Positions 1 through 7,261 are shown, counted from the stretch's first letter. The stretch is 7,328 nt of DNA from Kiritimatiellales bacterium (GCA_030621805.1 JAUXGY010000082.1:1-7328), one strand, 5' to 3'. Program-made: numbers and translations. The notes: generated by a model not told the origin, from the letters alone.

Positions 1-249
1 CTGTACGAGAAGAAGCCGATGGAGTGGTTTCCCGTTCCGCGTGATCCGGCGAAGGACTACCACCAAGGCTACCGTGTTGCGGCGGGGTTTCTCTACTGGC
101 TTGAAACCAGCCGTTCGCCTGGCATGGTAAAAAAGCTCAATGCTGCCTCGCGCGAGAAGCGCTATTTGCCGGATATTTTCAAAAAGGAAACCGGAACCGG
201 ACTTGACGATCTTTGGGCGGAATACAGAGAAATGAGGGAGAAAAAATGA
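1..249 (+). CDS. Basic secretory protein (BSP) family protein, C-terminal part (5' end outside window)
   Basis: The reading frame is open from base 1 to the TGA at 247-249, giving 82 residues. No start is visible; an in-frame ATG at 19 is internal to the conserved domain, so the gene begins upstream of the window. The end matches the C-terminal half of the plant/bacterial BSP domain: a GYRVAAGFLYWLE helix (about residues 24-36 of the visible part), then a VKKLNAA segment, then a TGTGLDDLWAEY ending. BSP proteins are thought to be zincin-like secreted peptidases with an HExxH site. That site would lie upstream of the visible part, so catalytic competence cannot be judged here. In PVC bacteria these proteins are often secreted and fused to carbohydrate-binding or discoidin domains. 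The stop overlaps the start of the phosphatase gene by ATGA, suggesting joint transcription and coupled translation. Family assignment is from memory of the motif pattern; the peptidase role is inference. Confidence 0.8.
   Translation: MYEKKPMEWFPVPRDPAKDYHQGYRVAAGFLYWLETSRSPGMVKKLNAASREKRYLPDIFKKETGTGLDDLWAEYREMREKK
235..240 (+). promoter_or_regulatory. Ribosome binding site for the PhoD-like gene
   Basis: AGGGAG lies inside the last codons of the BSP-family gene, five A residues before the ATG at 246. It supports 246 as the start. The alternative in-frame ATG at 213 would add 11 charged residues ahead of the signal peptide and overlap the upstream gene by 37 bases. Confidence 0.75.
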
Positions 250-3200
250 CCCACGGAAAGAAGCTTATAATTGTGGTGGCACTGAGCGGTGCGGTGGTTT
301 CCTCCAATGCGACGGAGATTGAAATGGTGAATCCCTCCGCCGAAATCAATAACGGGGTCGATGGGGGCGCAATCAACAGCACAGACGTGCTGGGGTGGAG
401 TTCGAACGAAGGTACGCTCCAAAGGGGAGACATTGATTTTGGCAACGGGGCATGGCGGCTCAGCTACGGAAGCACCGGTACGGTCTATCAAACGACCTCC
501 CACACGATCCAAACCGGCGATTCCTTTTCACTGCGTTTTGATGCCGCCAACTTTGCATCCGGTAGTGGCGGCGGGGATCCCCTCAACCATGATTTTAATG
601 CCGATACTTCATCCGACGATTCCCGTTCGTTTTCCGATACGCCTAACTGGACGAATCTTGGAATCGGCGACCAGACCACTCAGGCCACCCGCACCGACAA
701 AACGACCGACGGCACCCGCAATGCCGTCCTCTCTCATGCAGGGGAAAGGGTCTTTGGTACCGACACTGGCTACATGCTTTCCTCCAACGATGTGTTTACC
801 ATTACCTACGAATGGCTCGATGCCAGCGGATGGAATGATCCCACCGACTGCGTGCGCGTCACCCTCTTCACCACCGATGACGACAGCGTGACTGGAACCC
901 GAACCGACCTTGCCAGCATGGACTCCGACCTCGTCATCTCCAGCGATAACTATGAAACCCAGACGAGCCTCTTTCCCTCCATTCCATCCTCGGCAGATGG
1001 CAAGCGCCTGTTTCTTTTCGTCGATACCACAAGCAATGATGGCAGTGGTTTCGCGCGGTTTGACAATCTGGTTGTTCAGCGCAACGGGGAGGGTCCGGAG
1101 CCGCCTCCGGAACAGGAAGCACAAGCTGTAGTTGCCGATTTCTATGTGGAAGATGGGGGAACCAACCTCGTGCTCTTCTCTCAGGCGATGGGTTTTAAAT
1201 CTCAAAACTGGGGGCATTACCACGTTGCTGTGCCAGCGGATTCTCTTGATTTGGCTACAGGTCAGATCGTAGGTATTCAGTTTCGAGGAACGGCCGCAAC
1301 ACAGTCGATCGACAATATTCGTCTCGAAACGTGGGGAACTAACCTCGCGGGCGGTAGTTTTTCCAACGACTGGAACTCAGTGCCCGATCAAGTCTGGCCG
1401 GGGCCGGGCTATTGGGGCAATCGCCTCCACGATTGGCAGGTGGTTTTTGGGCGGGTTAATGCAGTCGGATGGGCCAGCTCCAAGGATCGCCGCACCCTCC
1501 ACAGGGTCGGCACCTCGATCCGCGGCAACGGCGAGGACTTCCAGTTTTCTGTGCGCACCGGACTCCATTCCGGAAGCCTGAACGACGGCTCCCGCACCGG
1601 ATTTTTGATTGGCTCCGGCTTCAACCTCGACTGGCGCGGTGCGCTGATAGTGCATGCGGGGTGGGGCCGCGACTTTGGCCTCTTCTGTGGAATGCGCGGA
1701 AACGGTGCGGCGGTTATTGAAGATTACTCTAATCTATCCACAGATCCTGTGGGAGTACTCGGTGCCACCCCCAGCTCCGTGCCCAGCGATGCTCGCGTTG
1801 AGTTCGATGCCATCTACAACGTTACCAACTATAACTTAACCGTCAGCGTCTATGATGGAGCGAGTCTTGTTAGCCAAGCCACGGCTTCGGTGGATTCTTC
1901 TCAGGTACTTGGCTCCTTCGGCTTACTCTCCCACCGAGGTTCCGGTGATTCAGCTTTTTGGTTCGACGACTTCAATGGAAGCGGCGATGCACTGCAGCGT
2001 GAACCCAATCGCCAGTTGGCTGTTTTCGGGGCCATGCACACGCTCAGCCGCGGAACCCTCAAGTTGACCGCGCAGATGATGCCGTTTGATTTATCGACCA
2101 CGCCCGACGTCTATCTCGACACGTGGAACGGGTCAGATTGGCAACAGATCGCAAGTCAATCGATCGATACCAACGCCATGTCTGCCTACAACGCTACCTT
2201 CAAGATTCAGGGTTGGGACGACATGGTCGATGTTCCCTACCGCGTGCGCCTGCCGCTCGATGGCGAGGAGTACACATGGGAGGGCACCATCCGAAAAGAT
2301 CCGGTAGAGAAGGAGGAGCTGGTCGTCTGCGGCTTGACCGGCCAGCGGCTTGCTTCGGGACTGCTTGATTCGTCGTCACGCGACTGGACGCCGGTTCATG
2401 TTTGGCAACCGCATACCAAGCCGGTTGGTTATATTGCTAAGTTTCAGCCCGACGTCATTGCACTAACGGGCGACCAAATCTATGAAGGCCAGCCCACGGC
2501 ACCGGATAGGAGTACCAACTTTGCCAACCACTACGACTATCTCTACAAGTGGTACCTGTGGCTTTTCCAGTGGCGTGAGCAGGGTCGGGACGTTCCGCTG
2601 ATCGTTCTTCCAGACGACCACGATGTGTATCAAGGCAATCTCTGGGGGCAGGGGGGCATCCATGCCGAAAGCCAGAACGATGGGGGCTATGTTCGTCCTG
2701 CCGAATGGGTCAAGATGGTGGAACGTACGCAGGTCGACAACCTGCCCGACACGGATCCCTACAACCCCTTGCAACCCGCCCCGCCGATCGCACAGGGCAT
2801 CAAGCCCTACTTTACCGGCATGATCTATGGCCGGGTCGGGATTGCGATCATCGAAGACCGGAAGTTCAAGACCGGCCCAACGGATCCACCCCCGGAAGCC
2901 GAGCAGGAGCTGCTCGGTCCGCGTCAGCACGATTTCCTCGAAGCCTGGGCCAAGGACTGGAGCGGTCAGGAGATCAAGTTCATGGTTTCGCAGTCGCCCA
3001 TTGGCAACCTGCATACGCATGCCAGTACGGGATATGGTTTTAGCGTTAACGATCAAGACACCCACGGCTGGCCGCTGCACCGTCGTAACGAGGCGTGGGA
3101 GCATATCCGCAAATCATTCATGTTCCAGCTTGCGGGCGACCAGCATTTGGCGACCGTGGCTCATCATGGCGTAGATGGGCCGCGCGATGCCGGCTACTCC

Positions 3201-4517
3201 TTCACCGTACCCGCACTGGCCAACTTTTTCCCGAGGTGTTGGGATCCGGTTCATAATGCCGGAGGAAAGACGAGTATAGTTAGCCCCTACACCGGTGACT
3301 TTTTCTTGGATGGAAACGGGTTGCTTCCCGACGGGATCACCCCGAACCTGACCTCCGATTTCCCGCACCACTTCAATATGCTAGCGGTCGGGAATCCGAG
3401 GCAATACTACAACCAGACCCGGGGCATCAACCCAACGGCCCTGCACGACCGCGGCGCGGGCTACGGCATTGTCCGGATCGAAAAATCCACGCGCAAGGTC
3501 ACCTTCGAATGCTGGCCGCGTTTTGCCGACCCGGACCATCCATCCACGGGGTCGCAGTATCCAGATTGGCCCATCGTTATTTCCCAGTTCGACAACTATG
3601 TAAAAACCCCGGCGGGATATCTACCCGTCGTCGATACTGGCGATTCAGTTAATCCGGTCATCTGCATCACCGATGAAACCGTGGGTGAAACCATCTACAG
3701 CTTGCGGATTCGCGGCAACCGTTTCCTTGCCCCGGTCTATGCAACCGGAACCACCTACCGGGTCGAAATCTACGAAGGCGATGCCTCCACACCGACCACT
3801 ACGCTGACGGGGCAGGCCGTTGATACGGACACCACGCACCAGATTGATCTCTTCGATGCGAGTGGGCGCAATGTGGTTGAAGGCCAGCCCGTTCGTCTGC
3901 GCTGGCAAGCACGAGGAAGTGCTGCGTTGGCAATCGATCAAGGCGTGGGGGATGTGAGTCTTTTTAATGCTTTGGGCAATGGTTATGTTGATGTCTCGCC
4001 CGCAGTGGACACCACCTATACGCTGACATCGATCAACGGGGTGGGGGGCGTCGAGCTGGCTAGTATCACGGTGCGGGTATTCCCGACCCGGGAAACCTGG
4101 CGCACCAACCAGTTCACGCAGATCGAACTAACCGATCCCTTAATTTCAGGCGATGATGCCGACCCCGACGGGGATGGGATCCACAACTGGCTCGAACACC
4201 TGCTGGGTGGCCTTCCAAAAACCTATTCTCCCGAAATTCTACCAATCAGCCGGACGTCCGAGAAACTCGAAGGGAAGCAGTATGCAATTCACGAATATAC
4301 TGAACTAATTGAAACCGGTGAGGCGGCCTATGAATTTCAGGCTGGAAACGATCTGGTCGGATGGGAAACCGTCGTGCCGCCCGGTGTGGAAGAGATTGGC
4401 CGTGTTCCCGGAGGCATCGACATCCCCGACCGCGTTACGGCCCGTCAGTTACCTCCCTTCGAAGACGACACCCGCCCGCAACGATTCTACCGACTGAACA
4501 TCATTGATTTAAGATAA
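246..4517 (+). CDS. Exported multidomain PhoD-like metallophosphatase
   Basis: A 1423-residue protein, probably a secreted phosphomonoesterase or phosphodiesterase of the PhoD-like superfamily. Residues 1-22 form a Sec signal peptide (basic start, hydrophobic core, cleavage after SSNA). Residues about 24-278 are beta-sandwich-like accessory sequence in two related units. A Pro/Glu linker sits at 284-292, and a further beta-rich, LamG-like stretch runs to about 585. A family-typical Ig-like N-domain follows (588-690, starting NRQLAVFGAMHTLSRG), then the catalytic domain (about 690-1118). Visible metal-site motifs are GDQIYE (742-747), PDDHDV (789-794), EDRKFK (870-875), LGPRQHDFLEAW (from 890) and GDQH (964-967) followed by HHG (973-975). 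The block FECWPR...DNY (1087-1118) closes the core as in planctomycete homologues. An Ig-like segment and an Asp-rich calcium-type motif (1303-1314) precede a C-terminal beta module ending FYRL. Typical family members are roughly half this length, so the extensions are unusual. It sits between a BSP gene and two sulfatases, consistent with removal of phosphate from a sulfated glycan or a similar extracellular polymer. Fold and motifs are clear; the substrate is unknown. Confidence 0.9.
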   Translation: MTHGKKLIIVVALSGAVVSSNATEIEMVNPSAEINNGVDGGAINSTDVLGWSSNEGTLQRGDIDFGNGAWRLSYGSTGTVYQTTSHTIQTGDSFSLRFDAANFASGSGGGDPLNHDFNADTSSDDSRSFSDTPNWTNLGIGDQTTQATRTDKTTDGTRNAVLSHAGERVFGTDTGYMLSSNDVFTITYEWLDASGWNDPTDCVRVTLFTTDDDSVTGTRTDLASMDSDLVISSDNYETQTSLFPSIPSSADGKRLFLFVDTTSNDGSGFARFDNLVVQRNGEGPEPPPEQEAQAVVADFYVEDGGTNLVLFSQAMGFKSQNWGHYHVAVPADSLDLATGQIVGIQFRGTAATQSIDNIRLETWGTNLAGGSFSNDWNSVPDQVWPGPGYWGNRLHDWQVVFGRVNAVGWASSKDRRTLHRVGTSIRGNGEDFQFSVRTGLHSGSLNDGSRTGFLIGSGFNLDWRGALIVHAGWGRDFGLFCGMRGNGAAVIEDYSNLSTDPVGVLGATPSSVPSDARVEFDAIYNVTNYNLTVSVYDGASLVSQATASVDSSQVLGSFGLLSHRGSGDSAFWFDDFNGSGDALQREPNRQLAVFGAMHTLSRGTLKLTAQMMPFDLSTTPDVYLDTWNGSDWQQIASQSIDTNAMSAYNATFKIQGWDDMVDVPYRVRLPLDGEEYTWEGTIRKDPVEKEELVVCGLTGQRLASGLLDSSSRDWTPVHVWQPHTKPVGYIAKFQPDVIALTGDQIYEGQPTAPDRSTNFANHYDYLYKWYLWLFQWREQGRDVPLIVLPDDHDVYQGNLWGQGGIHAESQNDGGYVRPAEWVKMVERTQVDNLPDTDPYNPLQPAPPIAQGIKPYFTGMIYGRVGIAIIEDRKFKTGPTDPPPEAEQELLGPRQHDFLEAWAKDWSGQEIKFMVSQSPIGNLHTHASTGYGFSVNDQDTHGWPLHRRNEAWEHIRKSFMFQLAGDQHLATVAHHGVDGPRDAGYSFTVPALANFFPRCWDPVHNAGGKTSIVSPYTGDFFLDGNGLLPDGITPNLTSDFPHHFNMLAVGNPRQYYNQTRGINPTALHDRGAGYGIVRIEKSTRKVTFECWPRFADPDHPSTGSQYPDWPIVISQFDNYVKTPAGYLPVVDTGDSVNPVICITDETVGETIYSLRIRGNRFLAPVYATGTTYRVEIYEGDASTPTTTLTGQAVDTDTTHQIDLFDASGRNVVEGQPVRLRWQARGSAALAIDQGVGDVSLFNALGNGYVDVSPAVDTTYTLTSINGVGGVELASITVRVFPTRETWRTNQFTQIELTDPLISGDDADPDGDGIHNWLEHLLGGLPKTYSPEILPISRTSEKLEGKQYAIHEYTELIETGEAAYEFQAGNDLVGWETVVPPGVEEIGRVPGGIDIPDRVTARQLPPFEDDTRPQRFYRLNIIDLR
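4152..4187 (+). other. Asp-rich calcium-binding-like motif in the phosphatase C-terminus
   Basis: Residues 1303-1314 of the phosphatase read D-D-A-D-P-D-G-D-G-I-H-N and are followed by WLEHLLGG. This is the thrombospondin type 3/dockerin-like DxDxDG pattern common near the C-terminus of secreted Verrucomicrobiota and Kiritimatiellota proteins. In those proteins it usually precedes a beta domain ending in an RFYRL-type strand, as here (RFYRL, a few residues before the stop). Calcium binding is inferred from the spacing of the acidic side chains. A role in surface attachment or secretion is speculative. Confidence 0.6.
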
Positions 4518-4521
4518 GGAG
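4516..4521 (+). promoter_or_regulatory. Ribosome binding site for sulfatase 1
   Basis: AAGGAG overlaps the TAA stop of the phosphatase gene and lies four bases before the ATG at 4526. The eight-base gap between stop and start leaves no room for a promoter or terminator, so the sulfatase is read from the upstream transcript. Confidence 0.8.
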
Positions 4522-4525
4522 AGAA

Positions 4526-5884
4526 ATGAAAAAATACATAGTCCTATTAAGTGCGATTGCAACAGCCAGCCTGGTTTTGGCGGCGGAACGTCCCAATGTT
4601 CTCGTGATCATGGCGGACGATTTGGGCTACCACGATCTGGGCTTCCAGGGTTCGGAACATATCAAGACCCCGCACCTCGACCAGTTGGCCGCGCAGGGCA
4701 TGCGCTTTACGGACGGCCATGTTGCGGCATCGGTTTGCAGTCCGTCGCGTGCGGGATTCATCACGGGCCGCTACCAACAGCGCTTTGGTCACGAAGCGAA
4801 CTGTCCGCCCTCAAAATGGGGGATGGATGTGAATGAGCGCACGATCGGCCAGGCCTTCAAGGAACTGGGATATCGCACCGCAGTTTTCGGCAAGTGGCAC
4901 CTCGGCAACCGGCCGGAAAGGTATCCGACGGCCCGTGGTTTCGATGAATTTTACGGCTTGCGCGAAGGTAGCCGGAGCTATTGGTACGATGCAAAGAAGA
5001 CCGATAAGAAAGGCAATTCTCACGCTGCCGAGCACAATGGAGAACTAGCCAAATTTGAGGGGCACTTTACCGATTGGCTGGGCGAAAAGACGGTGGAGTT
5101 TATCGAGGAAACCGATACGCCTTTCTTCGCCTTCCTCTCCTTCACTGCACCGCATACGCCGTTGCAGTCGAAGCCGGATGATATGGAGGCGCTCGGACTC
5201 CCTAAAGATAACTATGCCGGATTGATCTACGGCATGGATCGTAATATTGGCGATGTGGTTGCTGCTCTCAAGCGCACCGGAAAACTCAACAATACCCTGA
5301 TTTGGTTCCTGAGCGACAACGGCGGCACGGTTAGCCAAGCCTCTAACCTGCCCCTGGGCGGGAAAAAAGGCACCAAGTTTGACGGGGGGCACCGCGTTCC
5401 GTTCCTGCTCTATTGGAAAGACCACGTCCCTGCCGGGCAGGATTATAACGAAATGATCTCCTCGATGGATATTTTCCCCACCAGCGTTGCGGCGGCCGGA
5501 GGATCGCTCAAGCAAGAGCGCCCGCTCGACGGCGTGGATCTGATGCCCTATATCACAGGGAAAAAATCCGGTGCTCCGCACCAACAGCTCTACTGGCGCA
5601 AGCTCGAATGCGCCGCCATGCGCGACGGCGACTGGAAACTCATCCGCATCGAAGGACTCGACCTTGCGCTCTATAATTTAAAAGACGACATGGGTGAGCA
5701 AACAAACCTTGCCAACAAGATGCCTGAAAAAGTGGAGCGGCTGGAAAAAATGCTGGAAAAGTGGGAAGTCGGACTGACCGATCCCCTCTGGAAAGAAGGC
5801 GCAATGTGGACGAAAGTTCGCTACGAATACCACAAGGCTTGGTTCGAAACCGGCAAGCCGCCGTCGAAAAAGAAGAAAAAGTAA
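4526..5884 (+). CDS. Secreted Cys-type S1 family sulfatase (first of a tandem pair)
   Basis: A 452-residue type I sulfatase that should hydrolyse sulfate esters on an extracellular or periplasmic substrate. Residues 1-20 are a Sec signal peptide ending LVLAA. The catalytic core is complete. The metal pair is D31/D32 in MADDLGY. C71-S-P-S-R75 is the formylglycine motif, with C71 the residue oxidised. K123 and H125 lie in GKWHLG, H210 in APHTP, D264/N265 in SDNGG, and K281 in the GGKKG segment. The C-terminal subdomain carries RDGDWKLIRI (366-375) and LYNLKDD. The length is normal for the family. Because the key residue is Cys, activation needs a formylglycine-generating radical SAM enzyme (anSME type) or equivalent, which is not encoded in the window. 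The protein ends in a run of five lysines that the paralogue lacks. The start is fixed by the Shine-Dalgarno site and the signal peptide. The S1 subfamily and substrate cannot be assigned by eye; a carbohydrate sulfatase is the likeliest role. Confidence 0.95.
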   Translation: MKKYIVLLSAIATASLVLAAERPNVLVIMADDLGYHDLGFQGSEHIKTPHLDQLAAQGMRFTDGHVAASVCSPSRAGFITGRYQQRFGHEANCPPSKWGMDVNERTIGQAFKELGYRTAVFGKWHLGNRPERYPTARGFDEFYGLREGSRSYWYDAKKTDKKGNSHAAEHNGELAKFEGHFTDWLGEKTVEFIEETDTPFFAFLSFTAPHTPLQSKPDDMEALGLPKDNYAGLIYGMDRNIGDVVAALKRTGKLNNTLIWFLSDNGGTVSQASNLPLGGKKGTKFDGGHRVPFLLYWKDHVPAGQDYNEMISSMDIFPTSVAAAGGSLKQERPLDGVDLMPYITGKKSGAPHQQLYWRKLECAAMRDGDWKLIRIEGLDLALYNLKDDMGEQTNLANKMPEKVERLEKMLEKWEVGLTDPLWKEGAMWTKVRYEYHKAWFETGKPPSKKKKK

Positions 5885-6175
5885 AAATGGAGATATGGAT
5901 ATGAAGAGCAAACTATTATTGGGATGTGTTGTAATTGTAGTGGCCAGCTTGGCTCAGGCGGCGGATCGCCCCAATGTGCTGGTAATCATGGCGGATGATC
6001 TGGGTTATCACGATCTGGGTTTCCAAGGGTCGGAACATATCAAAACCCCTAATATCGATCAACTGGCCGCGCAGGGCATGCGCTTTACGGATGGGCATGT
6101 GGCGGCATCGGTTTGCAGTCCGTCGCGCGCGGGATTCATTACGGGGCGCTACCAACAGCGCTTTGGTCACGAAGG
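4686..6175 (+). repeat. Tandem duplication of a sulfatase gene (direct repeat, copies offset 1378 bases upstream of the one-codon indel)
   Basis: The two sulfatase genes form a diverged direct repeat of about 1.36 kb per unit. The best-conserved part is the segment around the formylglycine codon, 4686-4796 matching 6064-6174, with only six mismatches by hand count, all synonymous. Within it, 28-base runs such as 4686-4713 and 6064-6091 are identical. The coordinates given mark the two copies of this best-matching block, not the whole genes. Confidence 0.75.
5889..5892 (+). promoter_or_regulatory. Ribosome binding site that decides the sulfatase 2 start
   Basis: GGAG lies eight bases before the ATG at 5901 but only two bases before the in-frame ATG at 5895. 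The spacing favours 5901, giving an N-terminus of MKSKLLLG rather than MDMKSKLLLG. The 5901 start also gives a conventional signal peptide without an acidic residue at position 2. Confidence 0.65.
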
Positions 6176-7256
6176 TAATGCTCCACCGCACGCCAAGGGT
6201 ATGGATGTGAATGAACGAACCATTGCCAATGCATTCAAGGCCTTGGGATATCGAACGGCGGTCTTTGGGAAATGGCACCTGGGTGATACGCCGGAATTCC
6301 ATCCCAATGTCCGCGGCTTCGACGAATTCTACGGTCTGCTCGGCGGCGGGCGGAACTATTGGTACAACAAAGAGAAGAGCGATCGACCCGATTCGCACGA
6401 TGCCAGTCAGCACAATGGTGAGCCGATTAAGTTTGAAGGCCATTTTACGGACTGGCTCGGCGAAAAGGCTGTTGAATTTATTGATGAAACCAAAGACCAA
6501 CCCTTCTTCGCCTTCCTCTCCTTTACCGCGCCGCACACCCCATTGCAATCGAAGCCGGAAGACATGGAAGCGCTGGGGCTGCCCAAGAACAACTATGCAG
6601 GCTTGATCTACGGCATGGATCGCAACATCGGCTATGTGATCGAAGCCCTCAAGCGCAGCGGAAAGCTCGAGAACACCCTCATCTGGTTCCTTAGCGACAA
6701 CGGCGGCATCGCCGGTCAATCCTCCAATGCGCCGTTGAGCGGAAAGAAGGGCTACAAATTCGAGGGCGGCCAGCGCGTGCCGTTCCTGCTTTATTGGAAA
6801 GGTCGCGTCCCCGCCGGAAAGGAATATGGCGAAATGGTCTCCTCGCTGGATATCTTTGCCACCAGCGTCAAGGCGTCCGGCGGTTCGCTCAAGCAGGAGC
6901 GTCCGCTCGATGGCGTGGATCTGATGCCCTACATCACCGGAAAGCAATCCGGCATTCCGCACCGGCAGCTCTACTGGCGCAAGCTCGACTGCGCCGCCCT
7001 GCGTGATGGCGACTGGAAGCTCATCCGCATCGATAACTATGGCTTTGCGCTCTACAACCTGAAGGACGACCTCGAAGAGCAGAAAGATCTCGCCGCGAAA
7101 ATGCCGGAAAAGGTTCAACAGCTTCAAAAAATGATGGAAGCCTGGGAGGAGGGCTTGATGGAACCCCTGTGGAGCGAGGGCGAATACTGGGCTAAAGAGC
7201 GTTTTAAATACCACACCACCCGCTTTAAAAACGGCCATCCGCCCGTAAAGAAATAG
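5901..7256 (+). CDS. Secreted Cys-type S1 family sulfatase (second of a tandem pair)
   Basis: A 451-residue type I sulfatase with the same architecture as its upstream neighbour. Residues 1-20 are a Sec signal peptide with an AQA cleavage site. Metal ligands D32/D33, the formylglycine motif C72-S-P-S-R76, K124/H126 in GKWHLG, H212 in APHTP, D266/N267 in SDNGG and K283 are all present. A hand alignment of the mature proteins gives about 100 differences over some 430 positions (about 76% identity). One single-residue insertion lies near residue 198, and the lysine tail is missing. Differences cluster away from the catalytic motifs: residues about 92-99, 129-177, 270-291, 368-373 and the last 50. 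This fits duplication followed by a shift in substrate preference. The start at 5901 was chosen over 5895 on Shine-Dalgarno spacing. The gap to sulfatase 1 is 16 bases, so the two are co-transcribed. Activation again requires a maturase encoded elsewhere. Substrate and S1 subfamily are not assignable from the sequence alone. Confidence 0.95.
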   Translation: MKSKLLLGCVVIVVASLAQAADRPNVLVIMADDLGYHDLGFQGSEHIKTPNIDQLAAQGMRFTDGHVAASVCSPSRAGFITGRYQQRFGHEGNAPPHAKGMDVNERTIANAFKALGYRTAVFGKWHLGDTPEFHPNVRGFDEFYGLLGGGRNYWYNKEKSDRPDSHDASQHNGEPIKFEGHFTDWLGEKAVEFIDETKDQPFFAFLSFTAPHTPLQSKPEDMEALGLPKNNYAGLIYGMDRNIGYVIEALKRSGKLENTLIWFLSDNGGIAGQSSNAPLSGKKGYKFEGGQRVPFLLYWKGRVPAGKEYGEMVSSLDIFATSVKASGGSLKQERPLDGVDLMPYITGKQSGIPHRQLYWRKLDCAALRDGDWKLIRIDNYGFALYNLKDDLEEQKDLAAKMPEKVQQLQKMMEAWEEGLMEPLWSEGEYWAKERFKYHTTRFKNGHPPVKK

Positions 7257-7261
7257 CGCCT

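Noticed and set aside
213..245. Upstream ATG extending the phosphatase by 11 residues
   Set aside because: It adds charged residues before the signal peptide and lacks a well-placed Shine-Dalgarno site; the ATG at 246 has AGGGAG at good spacing.
609..1223. 204-codon open frame on the - strand over the phosphatase N-terminal modules
   Set aside because: No signal or family motif, and fully antisense to a coherent coding region.
2463..3104. 213-codon open frame on the - strand inside the phosphatase
   Set aside because: It lies over the catalytic core of the PhoD-like domain, has no recognisable motif and no ribosome binding context; shadow of the + strand gene.
4518..5900. Search for promoters or hairpin terminators at the gene junctions
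   Set aside because: The junctions at 4518-4525 and 5885-5900 are too short, and no inverted repeat followed by a T-run was seen.
5887..5904. Five-codon mini-ORF between the two sulfatases, ending by ATGA on the 5901 start
   Set aside because: It has no ribosome binding site of its own that differs from the downstream gene's, and such a short frame arises by chance in an A-rich leader.
5913..5927. Possible lipobox (LLGC) at residues 6-9 of sulfatase 2
   Set aside because: Only eight residues precede the Cys, too few for a lipoprotein signal peptide, and a normal AQA signal peptidase I site follows at residues 18-20.
5916..7238. 440-codon open frame on the - strand covering nearly all of sulfatase 2
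   Set aside because: It is antisense to a clear sulfatase with a signal peptide and full active site. The equivalent antisense frame over sulfatase 1 is broken by stops, so the frame is not conserved. It is a codon-usage shadow.
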